Shown here: positions 26,919 to 33,872 of the stretch, one piece after another
How the letters are laid out: each line of letters begins with the position of its first letter
Position numbering within the stretch: position 1 is the first letter of the stretch
Assembly: GCA_004298465.1 (NCBI GenBank)
Contig: SCRT01000018.1
Span: 62,001-126,000, forward strand
DNA length: 64,000 nt
Source of the DNA: Nevskiaceae bacterium
Lineage (GTDB): Bacteria; Pseudomonadota; Gammaproteobacteria; Nevskiales; Nevskiaceae
Direction of reading: 5' to 3'
Made by a program: the position numbers and the translations under genes
Notes under the pieces: generated by a model
Told to the model about the DNA's origin: nothing
The model's database searches: none
Seen by the model: the letters and a program-made list of their open reading frames with translations, nothing else

Positions 26919-27915
26919 TCGGGTCATGCGCTACATCGACCACGGGCAGGGCGGCGCGGCCGAGGTCCTGCACGTCGCGGAAGGCTTGCGCCCCGCGCCA
27001 CGTGCCGGTGAAGTGCTGCTGCACGTGGCCTATGCGGGAGTGAACCGCCCGGACCTGCTGCAGCGCGCCGGGGCGTACCCGCCGCCGCAGGGTACTTCGC
27101 CGGTACTGGGGCTGGAAGTGTCGGGCCACGTTGCAGCGCTCGGCTCCGGCTGCACGCGCTGGCGCGTGGGCGATGCGGTGTGCGCGCTGGTGCCGGGTGG
27201 CGGCTACGCCGAATATTGTGTGGTGCCGGAAGTCCACTGCCTGCCACTGCCCGCCGGCGTGTCGCTGCAGGATGCGGCTGGCCTGCCGGAAGTGTGCTTC
27301 ACCGTCTGGGCCAACGTGTTCCGGATCGGTGCGCTGCAGGCGGGGGAACGGCTGCTCGTCCACGGCGGCTCCAGCGGTATCGGCGTGATGGCGATCCAGC
27401 TTGCCCGCGCATTCGGCGCACGCGTCGCCACCACGGTAGGCAACGCGGCCAAGCAGGCGTTCTGCCGCGAACTCGGCGCCGAGCTTGCGGTGAATTACCG
27501 CGAAGAGGATTTCGAGGCCGTGGTACGCAGCGCGTGGGGTGGCGTGGATGTGGTGCTGGACATGGTCGGCGGCGCCTACGCCGCGAAGAACGTGCGGTTG
27601 CTCGCCCGCGGTGGGCGGCTGGTGCAGATCGCGGTGCTGGGTGGCGCCAAGGGCGAGGTGGACTTGGCGCAGATCATGGTGAAGCGGCTGGTTGTCACCG
27701 GCTCGACGCTGCGCGCTCGCAGCATTGAAGACAAGGCTGCGCTAGCACAAGAGCTGCAGGTCCAGGTGTGGCCGCTGTTCGCCACCGGCGCGGTGCGACC
27801 GATCGTGCAGCGCGTCTACGACCTTGCGGATGTGGTTCAAGCGCACCGCGAGCTGGAGCGTTCCCAGCACATTGGCAAGGTGCTCCTGCGTGTTGGGGGC
27901 GGCGGTATGGCTTGA
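26911..27915 (+). CDS. Quinone oxidoreductase, MDR family (PIG3-like)
   Basis: 334 residues. GroES-like N-terminus (YAGVNRPDLLQRAGAYPPPQG, LGLEVSGHVAALG) lacks the zinc ligands of alcohol dehydrogenases. The Rossmann domain has VHGGSSGIGVMAIQLA. The pattern follows the human PIG3/bacterial quinone oxidoreductase subgroup, NADPH-dependent. GTG at 26911 overlaps the previous stop; an ATG at 26926 is an alternative. Third gene of the mtnA operon. Confidence 0.9.
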   Translation: MADRVMRYIDHGQGGAAEVLHVAEGLRPAPRAGEVLLHVAYAGVNRPDLLQRAGAYPPPQGTSPVLGLEVSGHVAALGSGCTRWRVGDAVCALVPGGGYAEYCVVPEVHCLPLPAGVSLQDAAGLPEVCFTVWANVFRIGALQAGERLLVHGGSSGIGVMAIQLARAFGARVATTVGNAAKQAFCRELGAELAVNYREEDFEAVVRSAWGGVDVVLDMVGGAYAAKNVRLLARGGRLVQIAVLGGAKGEVDLAQIMVKRLVVTGSTLRARSIEDKAALAQELQVQVWPLFATGAVRPIVQRVYDLADVVQAHRELERSQHIGKVLLRVGGGGMA

Positions 27916-28007
27916 TTTTCTGGCCCGTGCAGGTTGATGTTGCCGGAACCTAGGCCGATACTCCCTGGGCTATGGAACTGTCATTTGAATCCACTGGAGG
28001 AACAGAC

Positions 28008-28376
28008 GTGGCGAAAGTAACTTTGCGTAGGGCGGCAGCGGCGTTTCTGGCTGCCGGTACGATGGCCTTGGCGAGCCTGCCGGCACATGCGGCGAACACT
28101 CCGTCCTTCGAAATCATTTCCCCGCAGGCGGGCAGTACGGTGTCCAGTCCGGTTGAGCTCAAGGTGGCTGTGACCGGCACGAAGATCGGCAAACCGACCA
28201 GTGGTTACGACCATCTGCACGTGAAGGTTGACGACGGCAAGCCCGCGACGGTTTTCAACGAGGAGCCGGTGACGCTGAATCTGGCGCCAGGCAAGCACAC
28301 GATCGGTGTCGAACTCGCAGAGCCGACGCACCAGCCCATCGGTTCGTGGAAGACGGTTGAATTCACCGTCCACTGA
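28008..28376 (+). CDS. Secreted small beta-sandwich protein, hypothetical
   Basis: 122 residues. The GTG at 28008 has an excellent GGAGG 9-13 bp upstream, better than the ATG at 27972. A Sec signal (FLAAGTMALASLPAHA|AN) precedes one compact domain: FEIISPQAGSTVSSPVELKVAV, GYDHLHVKVDDGKP and LAPGKHTIGVELAEPTHQPIG. This pattern resembles the DUF4399/DUF6130 group of periplasmic Ig-like domains with a His-containing strand. Function unknown. It lies 8 bp before the cytochrome b gene, suggesting an electron-transfer or metal-related role (inference). Confidence 0.78.
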   Translation: MAKVTLRRAAAAFLAAGTMALASLPAHAANTPSFEIISPQAGSTVSSPVELKVAVTGTKIGKPTSGYDHLHVKVDDGKPATVFNEEPVTLNLAPGKHTIGVELAEPTHQPIGSWKTVEFTVH

Positions 28377-28384
28377 ACGCCGCC

Positions 28385-29113
28385 ATGCGCGGTGACGGGC
28401 CCAATGCCGCGCGTCGCAGCGGGCTACTGCGCCGCCATGGGCGCACGGTCCGCATTGCACACGGCGTGAATGCACTGGCGGTCATCGTGTTGCTGGTCAC
28501 CGGGTTGGCGCTCGGTGACCGCTTGACGGCCGGCATCGAAGCCTTGCTCGGCGGGCACGAGGCTATCAACGGCGCGCACCGTCTGCTGGGGCTGGCGTTT
28601 GCGGTGGCGGTCGTAGGTGTGCCGCTGGTGGCCGTGCGGCGCGTGGCAGGATTGATTCGCGACGTGTCCACGTTCCGCCGTGGCGACGGGCGCTGGTTCC
28701 CGGCGTTCCTGTCGTTCTATAGGCAGCGCGGGCAGGGTGAAGCGCCCTGTGAAGCACCCTTTCACGACGGGCGTTTCGACCCGGCGCAGCGTGTGGCGCT
28801 GCTGTGCATCCTCGCGTGCTGCGCCTTGCTCGCGGCCAGCGGCGTGTACATGTACTGGATGCCGGACTGGGGGCGCGCGCTGTTCGTCATCGTCATCAAT
28901 GCGCACGTCTACGCGGCGTGGGTGCTGATGGCCTGCCTCGTGCTGCATATCGCGGCCGGGCTCGGCGTGCCGCGCACACATCGCGGCCTGGCGCGCGCCA
29001 TGTTTGGCGACGGCCGGGTGCCGGTCAGCTTGGCACGCAGCCTGTGGCCGGGCTGGGCGCGGCGGCGGGGAGCGGCGGAAGCTGCCGCAGCCGACCGGGT
29101 GAACAAGACCTGA
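28385..29113 (+). CDS. Membrane cytochrome b (FdhI/b561-like)
   Basis: 242 residues with four transmembrane helices. Likely heme b ligands: His in TVRIAHGVNAL, GAHRLLGL, INAHVYAAWV and CLVLHIAAGL. The architecture matches the cytochrome b subunits of formate dehydrogenases and hydrogenases. A cytoplasmic loop RDVSTFRRGDGRW...FLSFYRQRGQ follows helix 2. No catalytic subunit lies beside it; its partner may be the small secreted protein upstream or a distant enzyme. Confidence 0.85.
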   Translation: MRGDGPNAARRSGLLRRHGRTVRIAHGVNALAVIVLLVTGLALGDRLTAGIEALLGGHEAINGAHRLLGLAFAVAVVGVPLVAVRRVAGLIRDVSTFRRGDGRWFPAFLSFYRQRGQGEAPCEAPFHDGRFDPAQRVALLCILACCALLAASGVYMYWMPDWGRALFVIVINAHVYAAWVLMACLVLHIAAGLGVPRTHRGLARAMFGDGRVPVSLARSLWPGWARRRGAAEAAAADRVNKT

Positions 29114-29116
29114 CAG

Positions 29117-30184
29117 TCAGCGCCGCTCCTCGTGCGGCGGGCGTCCAGCACCACCGCGCGGTGGCTCTTCACGCTGCATATGCGGCGCACCTTGCGGGTG
29201 TGGACGTGCGGGTGCAGGTGCGGGCCGGTAGGCACGGTCTGGCTCTGGCCTGCGGGCTGGAGCAGGTGCTGTCTGAGGTGCGTAGCGCGGTTCGAACTGC
29301 TGCGCACGCTGGGCGGGTGCGGGCCGGTAGGCACGATCTGGCTCCGGCCTGCGGGCTGGGGCAGGTGCTGTCTGAGGTGCGTAGCGTGGTTCGAACTGCT
29401 GCGCACGCTGGGCGGGTGTAGGCCGGTAGGCACCGTTTGGCTCCGGTCTGCGAGCTTGATCAGGCGCTGCCGGCATTGCGTGGCGTGGTTCGAACTGCTG
29501 GGCGCGCTGGGCGGGTGCCGCTGTACGACTCCGCGGCATGGCGTGGTTGCCAGGGACGGCAACGCGCGGATGGCTGCGCAGTGCCTGCTCGCGGTGGCTG
29601 ATCTGTGCCGTGGTCGCCTTTACGTGATGTTCGCGCAATACGGCACGCTCATTGGCGTTCGGCTGTGCGCGGACGCCGTTGGGTCCGCCGTTGTAGCTGA
29701 TGCGGGTTACGTTGACGTTGTTGATGACTGTCTTGTTATAGATGTTGTGGATGACGGTCGTGTTCGTGATGTTGTTGACGGCGCGGTTGTAAAAGAACGT
29801 GTTGCGGCTCCAGTAGCCACCCAAGTAGCCGGTTCCACCGTAGCCGTAGCCGTAATCGATGCCGCCGTAGAAACCGACCCTTGGCGCCCAGTAGCCAGAG
29901 TGGAACACGTAGAAGCCGTCGCTCCAGCCCCACCACGGTGGCGTCCACAGGTAGCCGACGACGGGCGCCAGCACCCACACGCCAGGCACCCAGTAGTATT
30001 CCGCGCCGTCCCATGCCCAGTACCCGGGTGTCCAGATGTACCCCGGCCCCGGAACCGGGGGCTGAGCGTAGACCGGGATGACGGGTGGCCCGAAGCTCAC
30101 GGAGACCGACACATCTGCCGCTGCGGCCAGCGGAAATCCGAGTATCACGCACGCCAGCAATGCACCACGCAGGAAGATCTTCAT
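29117..30184 (-). CDS. Secreted YXWGXW-type repeat protein
   Basis: 355 residues. A Sec signal (IFLRGALLACVILGFPLAAAA) is followed by aromatic repeats (GYIWTPGYWAWDGAEYYWVPGVW) of the YXWGXW family, then a Gly/Tyr region (GGIDYGYGYGGTGYLGGYW) and an Asn/Val/Thr stretch. The C-terminal third is basic, Pro/Gln/Arg-rich and has three 33-residue tandem repeats (AQRAQQFEPRYAPQTAP units). ATG at 30184 was chosen because it starts the signal peptide; the open frame extends further upstream. Probably an envelope or surface protein; function unknown. Confidence 0.8.
   Translation of the reverse strand: MKIFLRGALLACVILGFPLAAAADVSVSVSFGPPVIPVYAQPPVPGPGYIWTPGYWAWDGAEYYWVPGVWVLAPVVGYLWTPPWWGWSDGFYVFHSGYWAPRVGFYGGIDYGYGYGGTGYLGGYWSRNTFFYNRAVNNITNTTVIHNIYNKTVINNVNVTRISYNGGPNGVRAQPNANERAVLREHHVKATTAQISHREQALRSHPRVAVPGNHAMPRSRTAAPAQRAQQFEPRHAMPAAPDQARRPEPNGAYRPTPAQRAQQFEPRYAPQTAPAPARRPEPDRAYRPAPAQRAQQFEPRYAPQTAPAPARRPEPDRAYRPAPAPARPHPQGAPHMQREEPPRGGAGRPPHEERR
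29220..29516. repeat. Three tandem 99-bp coding repeats
   Basis: Units starting near 29220, 29319 and 29418 share GCCGGTAGGCAC-type starts at an exact 99-bp period. The first two are nearly identical and the third is more diverged. They encode the 33-residue repeats of the YXWGXW protein and may change copy number by slippage. Confidence 0.85.
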
Positions 30185-30371
30185 CGCATGACTCCAGTCG
30201 CGGAACCATGGCCCGTGGACCATGTACCGATCGAGAGCGGAGTGTGCGGCGGCGTGAATGAACGGTATGTGAATGGACAGTCTGCACGCAGGGCGTCCCC
30301 GCGCCCACCGTTCATAGTGAAGGCACATATGCGGCAGGTGGGCCGAGAGGACCTTGCGGTCCGTGCCCTTT

Positions 30372-30983
30372 TCAGCCCATGAGGTGGGCCTGGATAACGC
30401 TCGGGTCGTCGTTGTGTTCAATCAGGATGCGCCGCACGCGTTCCTGCCACAATTCACCGAAACGCTGCGTCTGGCCGGCGTCAGCATGCCCTTCAAGTAC
30501 CGCCATCATCAACGGGCGCATGCCATCTGACCATGGCACGGAGCCAGGGTTGTACAGCACTTCCACACCGGCCCCGGTGTCGTTGCGGCGCAGTTGCACG
30601 CCGGTTACTTCCCGCTGTTCGTAGTGCAGCAGGCCGGCGCGGCAATGGGCGCCGCCGAGACCATGGAAGCCGTTGGCTGCGGCCGCCCCCGTGACCAGCG
30701 TCAGCACTTGGCCGATCACGCCCGTCACGCCTTCATCCTCGGCCGCCGGCAGCGCCACGGTGATGTTGCCGCGTTCTGGCAGCGCGTTGCCATAAAGTGC
30801 GCGCAAGCCGGTTCGGGCCATAAGCCAGGCGCCGGCAACGGTCGGGCAGGAATGGCCAGCGAGGCGGACGGCGTCCGCGTAGTGGTATTTGATGATGCCA
30901 TCGCTGCTCGCGCCGAGCAGCTGCGCCAGGCCGTCGTGCACGCACACGCTGGGAACTTCCGTGAAGAAGGCCGCGAACGCCAT
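30372..30983 (-). CDS. FmdE-like protein with HSCP motif
   Basis: 203 residues. LAGHSCPTVAGAWLM matches the H-x-C-P segment of FmdE-type proteins (formylmethanofuran dehydrogenase operon family), here in a bacterial version not tied to methanogenesis. A second Cys/His set occurs in GGAHCRAGLLHYEQRE. It is probably a metal-binding redox-related protein of the cytoplasm, of unknown reaction. ATG 30983 follows the DUF2249 stop by one base, so the two are coupled. The 187-bp gap before it (30185-30371) shows nothing recognisable. Confidence 0.65.
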   Translation of the reverse strand: MAFAAFFTEVPSVCVHDGLAQLLGASSDGIIKYHYADAVRLAGHSCPTVAGAWLMARTGLRALYGNALPERGNITVALPAAEDEGVTGVIGQVLTLVTGAAAANGFHGLGGAHCRAGLLHYEQREVTGVQLRRNDTGAGVEVLYNPGSVPWSDGMRPLMMAVLEGHADAGQTQRFGELWQERVRRILIEHNDDPSVIQAHLMG

Positions 30984-30984
30984 T

Positions 30985-31242
30985 TCAGGCGACCACGATG
31001 AAGTCGATGACGATCGCGCCCGGTTCGCGTTGCTGGTAGAGGATGTGGACGTGATCCCCGTAGCGCTGCTGCATCTGGGCCAGCAGCGGCAACGGGTCGT
31101 GGTCGTTGACGAAGCGCATGGCCTCGCCCGGCTTCAGGGCATCCAGCGCGCCGAAAATCGCTGAATGGCGGAAACGGTGCGCGATGGTTCGCGCGTCGAA
31201 GGGATAGGCTTGGTAATCAGTTTCTGCGGGTTCAGTGCTCAC
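30985..31242 (-). CDS. DUF2249-domain protein
   Basis: 85 residues from GTG 31242 (an in-frame GTG at 31320 is the alternative). It contains ALKPGEAMRFVNDHDPLPLL then YGDHVHILYQQREPGAIVIDF, the DUF2249 signature. DUF2249 proteins are small cytosolic proteins often found near denitrification and nitric-oxide-related genes; their biochemical role is unsettled. The FmdE-like gene begins one base after its stop. A possible FNR-type site lies about 60 bp upstream. Confidence 0.8.
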   Translation of the reverse strand: MSTEPAETDYQAYPFDARTIAHRFRHSAIFGALDALKPGEAMRFVNDHDPLPLLAQMQQRYGDHVHILYQQREPGAIVIDFIVVA

Positions 31243-31280
31243 GATCGCGTCCGGTGAAAGGGACAGCGAGTGTGCAGAAG

Positions 31281-31315
31281 CGGACGTGACGCGACCTTGA
31301 CCTGCGTCACGTCCG
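31281..31315. promoter_or_regulatory. Inverted repeat with FNR/DNR-like core
   Basis: CGGACGTGACGC (31281-31292) and GCGTCACGTCCG (31304-31315) form a perfect 12-bp inverted repeat. Inside, TTGAC-CTGC-GTCAC (31297-31310) matches the FNR/DNR pattern TTGAY-N4-RTCAA except for the last base. Its centre is about 61 bp upstream of the DUF2249 GTG, a typical class II activator spacing. It could also act as a transcription terminator for the OYE gene ending at 31330, although no T-run follows. Confidence 0.45.
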
Positions 31316-31329
31316 CACACGTGAGCCGT

Positions 31330-32529
31330 TCAGCCTTGGTTGCCGATGCTCAGATAACCCGAATTCGGGTCGAGCGGCGCCGCTTCCGGGTCTGGCACGT
31401 TCTGGGGCTTCGGCCAGCCGACGCAGGTGGGTTCAGCGCGCAGGTTGCGCAGCCACCACGCCCAGTCTTCCGGCAGCTGGTCGAAGGGGCTGGCGTGGCC
31501 GAGTTCGCGCGCGGCCCACACCGGCCAGTGCGGGTTGGACAGGGATGGGCGACCGAGGAGGACGAGGTCCATCTTCTCCTCGCGGATCACGCGGTCGGCC
31601 ACGTCCGGGCGCCCCAGGTTCCAGCTGGCGGCGGTGGCGATGCCGCATTCGCGGCGCATCTGCGCGCAACGGTCCGCCATCAGCCCCAGCACGTTGAAGG
31701 GGACGCTGGTGATCTGGTCGGTGTTGACGCCCAGCGACAGGTCCACGAGGTCGATGCCGTGTTCCTTCATCACCTTTGCGGCCACCAGCGCATCCTCGAA
31801 CTGGATGCCGGCGGGGTTCAGGTCGTCGCAGCCGAGCCGCATGGTCAGCGGGAAGCGTTCCGGCAGCACGGCGCGCACGGCGTCGATCGCCTCGATGTGG
31901 AAACGCATGCGGTTTTCGAGGCTGCCGCCGTACTCATCGGTGCGCTGGTTCGCAATGGGGGAGAAGAAGCTGGCGCCGAGATAGCCGTGCGCGAAATGCA
32001 TCTCGAACCACTCGAAGCCGGCGTCCACCGCCCGCCTTGCGGCATCCGCATAGGCCTTGTGCAAGCCGTGGATTTCCTCACGCGTCAGTTCGTGGACCGG
32101 GTAGGTGCGGTGCCCGCCATAGGGAATCGGCGACGGGCCGGACACCGGCCAACCGCCCGGTGCGTCCGGCGCGATCTGCGTGCCGCCTTCCCATGGCCGG
32201 TGCTCGCTGCCCTTGCGCCCGGTATGGCCGAGCTGGACCGCCGCCACGCCGCCCATCTTCTTCACCAATGCCGTGACGCGCCGCCAGCTCGGGATCTGCT
32301 CGTCCTTCCAAAGCCCGCCGCAGCTGGTGCTGGTGCGGCCGTCCGGTGTGATGGCCATCTGCTCCGCGAACAGCAGCCCGAAGCCGCCAGCGGCACGCGA
32401 GCCGTAAAGCATCACGTGGAAATCGTTCGCACAGCCATCCTCGGCGACGTACATCGTCATCGGCGACATGACGATGCGGTTGCGCAGCGTGACGCCACGC
32501 AAGCTGAACGGGCTAAACAGGTCCGGCAT
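31330..32529 (-). CDS. NADH:flavin oxidoreductase, Old Yellow Enzyme family
   Basis: 399 residues from ATG 32529, with GGAGG 8 bp upstream. N-terminal LRNRIVMSPMTMYVAEDG, VAAVQLGHTGRKG (FMN and Arg/His region), AARRAVDAGFEWFEMHFAHGYLGASFFSPIANQR with the His-Ala-His-like ligand segment, and LVLLGRPSLSNPHW are typical of OYE TIM barrels. It probably reduces activated C=C bonds of enones or nitro compounds using FMN and NAD(P)H. The C-terminus is short, so it lacks the FeS and second flavin domain of the larger 2,4-dienoyl-CoA reductases. Confidence 0.9.
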   Translation of the reverse strand: MPDLFSPFSLRGVTLRNRIVMSPMTMYVAEDGCANDFHVMLYGSRAAGGFGLLFAEQMAITPDGRTSTSCGGLWKDEQIPSWRRVTALVKKMGGVAAVQLGHTGRKGSEHRPWEGGTQIAPDAPGGWPVSGPSPIPYGGHRTYPVHELTREEIHGLHKAYADAARRAVDAGFEWFEMHFAHGYLGASFFSPIANQRTDEYGGSLENRMRFHIEAIDAVRAVLPERFPLTMRLGCDDLNPAGIQFEDALVAAKVMKEHGIDLVDLSLGVNTDQITSVPFNVLGLMADRCAQMRRECGIATAASWNLGRPDVADRVIREEKMDLVLLGRPSLSNPHWPVWAARELGHASPFDQLPEDWAWWLRNLRAEPTCVGWPKPQNVPDPEAAPLDPNSGYLSIGNQG

Positions 32530-32704
32530 AGTTTTCCTCCAGTGGTCGCACGCCTCGGATGGGCGCGTCGTTTCGTAATTCTGCGCGCGGATATTAACGC
32601 GGGTACGGCCCGAGTGCTTGATTGAGTTGCGTGTCGCACGCATGGCCCCCTATCGTTCAGGTTCTTTGCCGCAGCATGGCTGCGTTGGCGATGTGCGGGC
32701 GCTG

Positions 32705-32750
32705 TGTTGTCCTAGTTGACAACAAATAGCGTGTTGTTAAAATGAACAAC
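32705..32750. promoter_or_regulatory. Operator of repeated TGTTGT/ACAACA half-sites over the toxin promoter
   Basis: Four half-sites, TGTTGTC (32705), GACAACA (32718), TGTTGTT (32732) and GAACAAC (32744), alternate in orientation at 12-14 bp spacing. The first two form a perfect 7-bp palindrome. They cover the -35, the -10 and the toxin start codon, as expected for autorepression by the antitoxin. Confidence 0.6.
32716..32743 (+). promoter_or_regulatory. Near-consensus sigma70 promoter of the toxin-antitoxin pair
   Basis: TTGACA (32716-32721), 16-bp spacer and TAAAAT (32738-32743). The -10 overlaps the ATG at 32742, so transcripts from it would start after this codon. Either toxin translation uses another promoter or a downstream start, or this promoter mainly feeds the antitoxin. 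The rest of the 212-bp gap upstream shows nothing recognisable. Confidence 0.6.
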
Positions 32751-33047
32751 GCGAAGACACAATCCGTCATCAACACCAGTGTCGAAATCGCCGAGGATGC
32801 GCGGGCGCACTTGGTTATCTGGGAGGTGCCTAAGCCGCTCGCGGGCAGCGCGCATCGGTTCAAGTACCGGCTTGCCTATGTGGTTTCCGGCGAGTGCGTG
32901 TTGCGCTACAACAACGAGGCGGGCAAGGGCGATCACAGGCACTGGGGCGCAGAGCAAGCCGCCTACGTATTCACGGACACGGGTGCCCTCATCAACGATT
33001 TCTACGCCGACATCACGAGGTGGAACCATGAAAACGGTATTGATTGA
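32742..33047 (+). CDS. Putative toxin, TumE/DUF6516-like
   Basis: 101 residues. The pattern HLVIWEVPKPLAGSAHRFKYRLAYV...LRYNNEAGKGDHRHWG...Y is the mark of small proteins annotated as DUF6516/TumE toxins, with conserved Arg/Tyr and a GDHRH segment that may be catalytic. It precedes and overlaps an HTH protein gene by 20 bp (33028-33047), the usual toxin-first arrangement of this group. TumE-type toxins have been described as part of a type II pair; the mechanism here is not shown. It lies just before the CRISPR region. Confidence 0.7.
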   Translation: MNNAKTQSVINTSVEIAEDARAHLVIWEVPKPLAGSAHRFKYRLAYVVSGECVLRYNNEAGKGDHRHWGAEQAAYVFTDTGALINDFYADITRWNHENGID

Positions 33048-33378
33048 AGTCGCCGAGCCGGCCGCAGCGATGAAGCGGATCAAGGCGACATTGCGCAGCG
33101 GCAAGCCGGACAAATACGCGCGCATCACGTTCCGCACGCCAGAAAGCCTGGCGCGCACGCTCACGCCCCTGCGTTGGACTCTGCTGGAAGCCATGACCGG
33201 GGTCGGCGAGATTGGCGTGCGCGAGCTTGCGCGGCGATTGGGACGCGACGTGAAGGCCGTACATGCCGACGTCAGCGCCCTGGTACTGGCCGAGGTGGTC
33301 GACCGCACCATCGACGGCAAGTACGTGTTCCCATACGACCGGGTGAAGGTACAGTTCGAGCTGACCCGGGCCGCTTGA
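33028..33378 (+). CDS. Putative HTH antitoxin (TumA/MarR-like)
   Basis: 116 residues from ATG 33028, which overlaps the toxin 3' end. N-terminal KTVLIEVAEPAAAMKRIKATL, then a winged-helix segment LLEAMTGVGEIGVRELARRLGRDVKAVHADVSALVLAEVVDRT. It probably neutralises the toxin and represses the promoter by binding the TGTTGT half-sites. The DNA-binding domain at the C-terminal half fits an autoregulatory antitoxin. An unrelated regulator is less likely given the overlap. Confidence 0.72.
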   Translation: MKTVLIEVAEPAAAMKRIKATLRSGKPDKYARITFRTPESLARTLTPLRWTLLEAMTGVGEIGVRELARRLGRDVKAVHADVSALVLAEVVDRTIDGKYVFPYDRVKVQFELTRAA

Positions 33379-33450
33379 GCGTTCATGGCTGCGCCTCGTT
33401 GAACGGGCGTAGTTCGATCATGCGCGCCCAGGACACGAGATTGACGGCGG

Positions 33451-33708
33451 TTACAGCTCACTGACATCCCGGTACCGGTAAAACCCGACCACGCGGCTGC
33501 ACCAGTGCCGTGACAACCACGACTCGATGCATGATGTTCTGGTTTCCAAGCAGGGCAGCATGTTGGGCGGGTACGCTACCACGCCAACATGCCACGGCGC
33601 CGAGCGAAGCAGGATGACGTCGCCTTCCCGCGGATTGGTCACTTTGTACCTGTGCGCGGCGATGAGCCGGGGGTATTCAAGCCCGACGAAGCGGCGGTAG
33701 TCGTTCAT
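33451..33708 (-). pseudogene. Truncated phage tail NlpC/P60-like protein
   Basis: 85 residues: NDYRRFVGLEYPRL, NPREGDVILLRSAPWHVGVVAYPPN and SWLSRHWCSRVVGFYRY. This matches the C-terminal part of phage tail-tip NlpC/P60 peptidases (the HVG segment holds the second catalytic residue). The N-terminal part with the catalytic Cys is missing and a stop lies upstream in frame, so this is a remnant. It begins at an ATGA overlap with a second fragment (33705-33872). The sequence is next to the distal end of the CRISPR array. Confidence 0.6.
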
Positions 33709-33872
33709 GCGGCGTTCGATGGGCTGATCTGGCCGGCGGGGAAGCCGTCATCCAACCCTGCGACCATGAAGGTGGCCGTGATGCTGCACTGTGAAGCGCT
33801 GTTGGTCGTGAGGCCAGAAAACAAGAACGTGGCGCTGAGTACTGGACTGTTTGGCGTGTCCGCGGTAATCAC
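33705..33872 (-). pseudogene. Short fragment, probably of a phage tail gene
   Basis: An open frame of about 55 codons on the minus strand: TADTPNSPVLSATFLFSGLT, then ATFMVAGLDDGFPAGQISPS, ending in an ATGA overlap with the NlpC/P60-like remnant. The frame runs into the first CRISPR repeat (a GTG straddles the boundary at 33872). It may be the end of a minor tail gene cut off when the array or a deletion reached this point. No family recognised; the coupling to the next fragment is the main evidence. Confidence 0.4.

Noticed and set aside
33451-33872. A complete prophage
   Set aside because: Only two short fragments of tail genes; no integrase, capsid, portal or terminase nearby.
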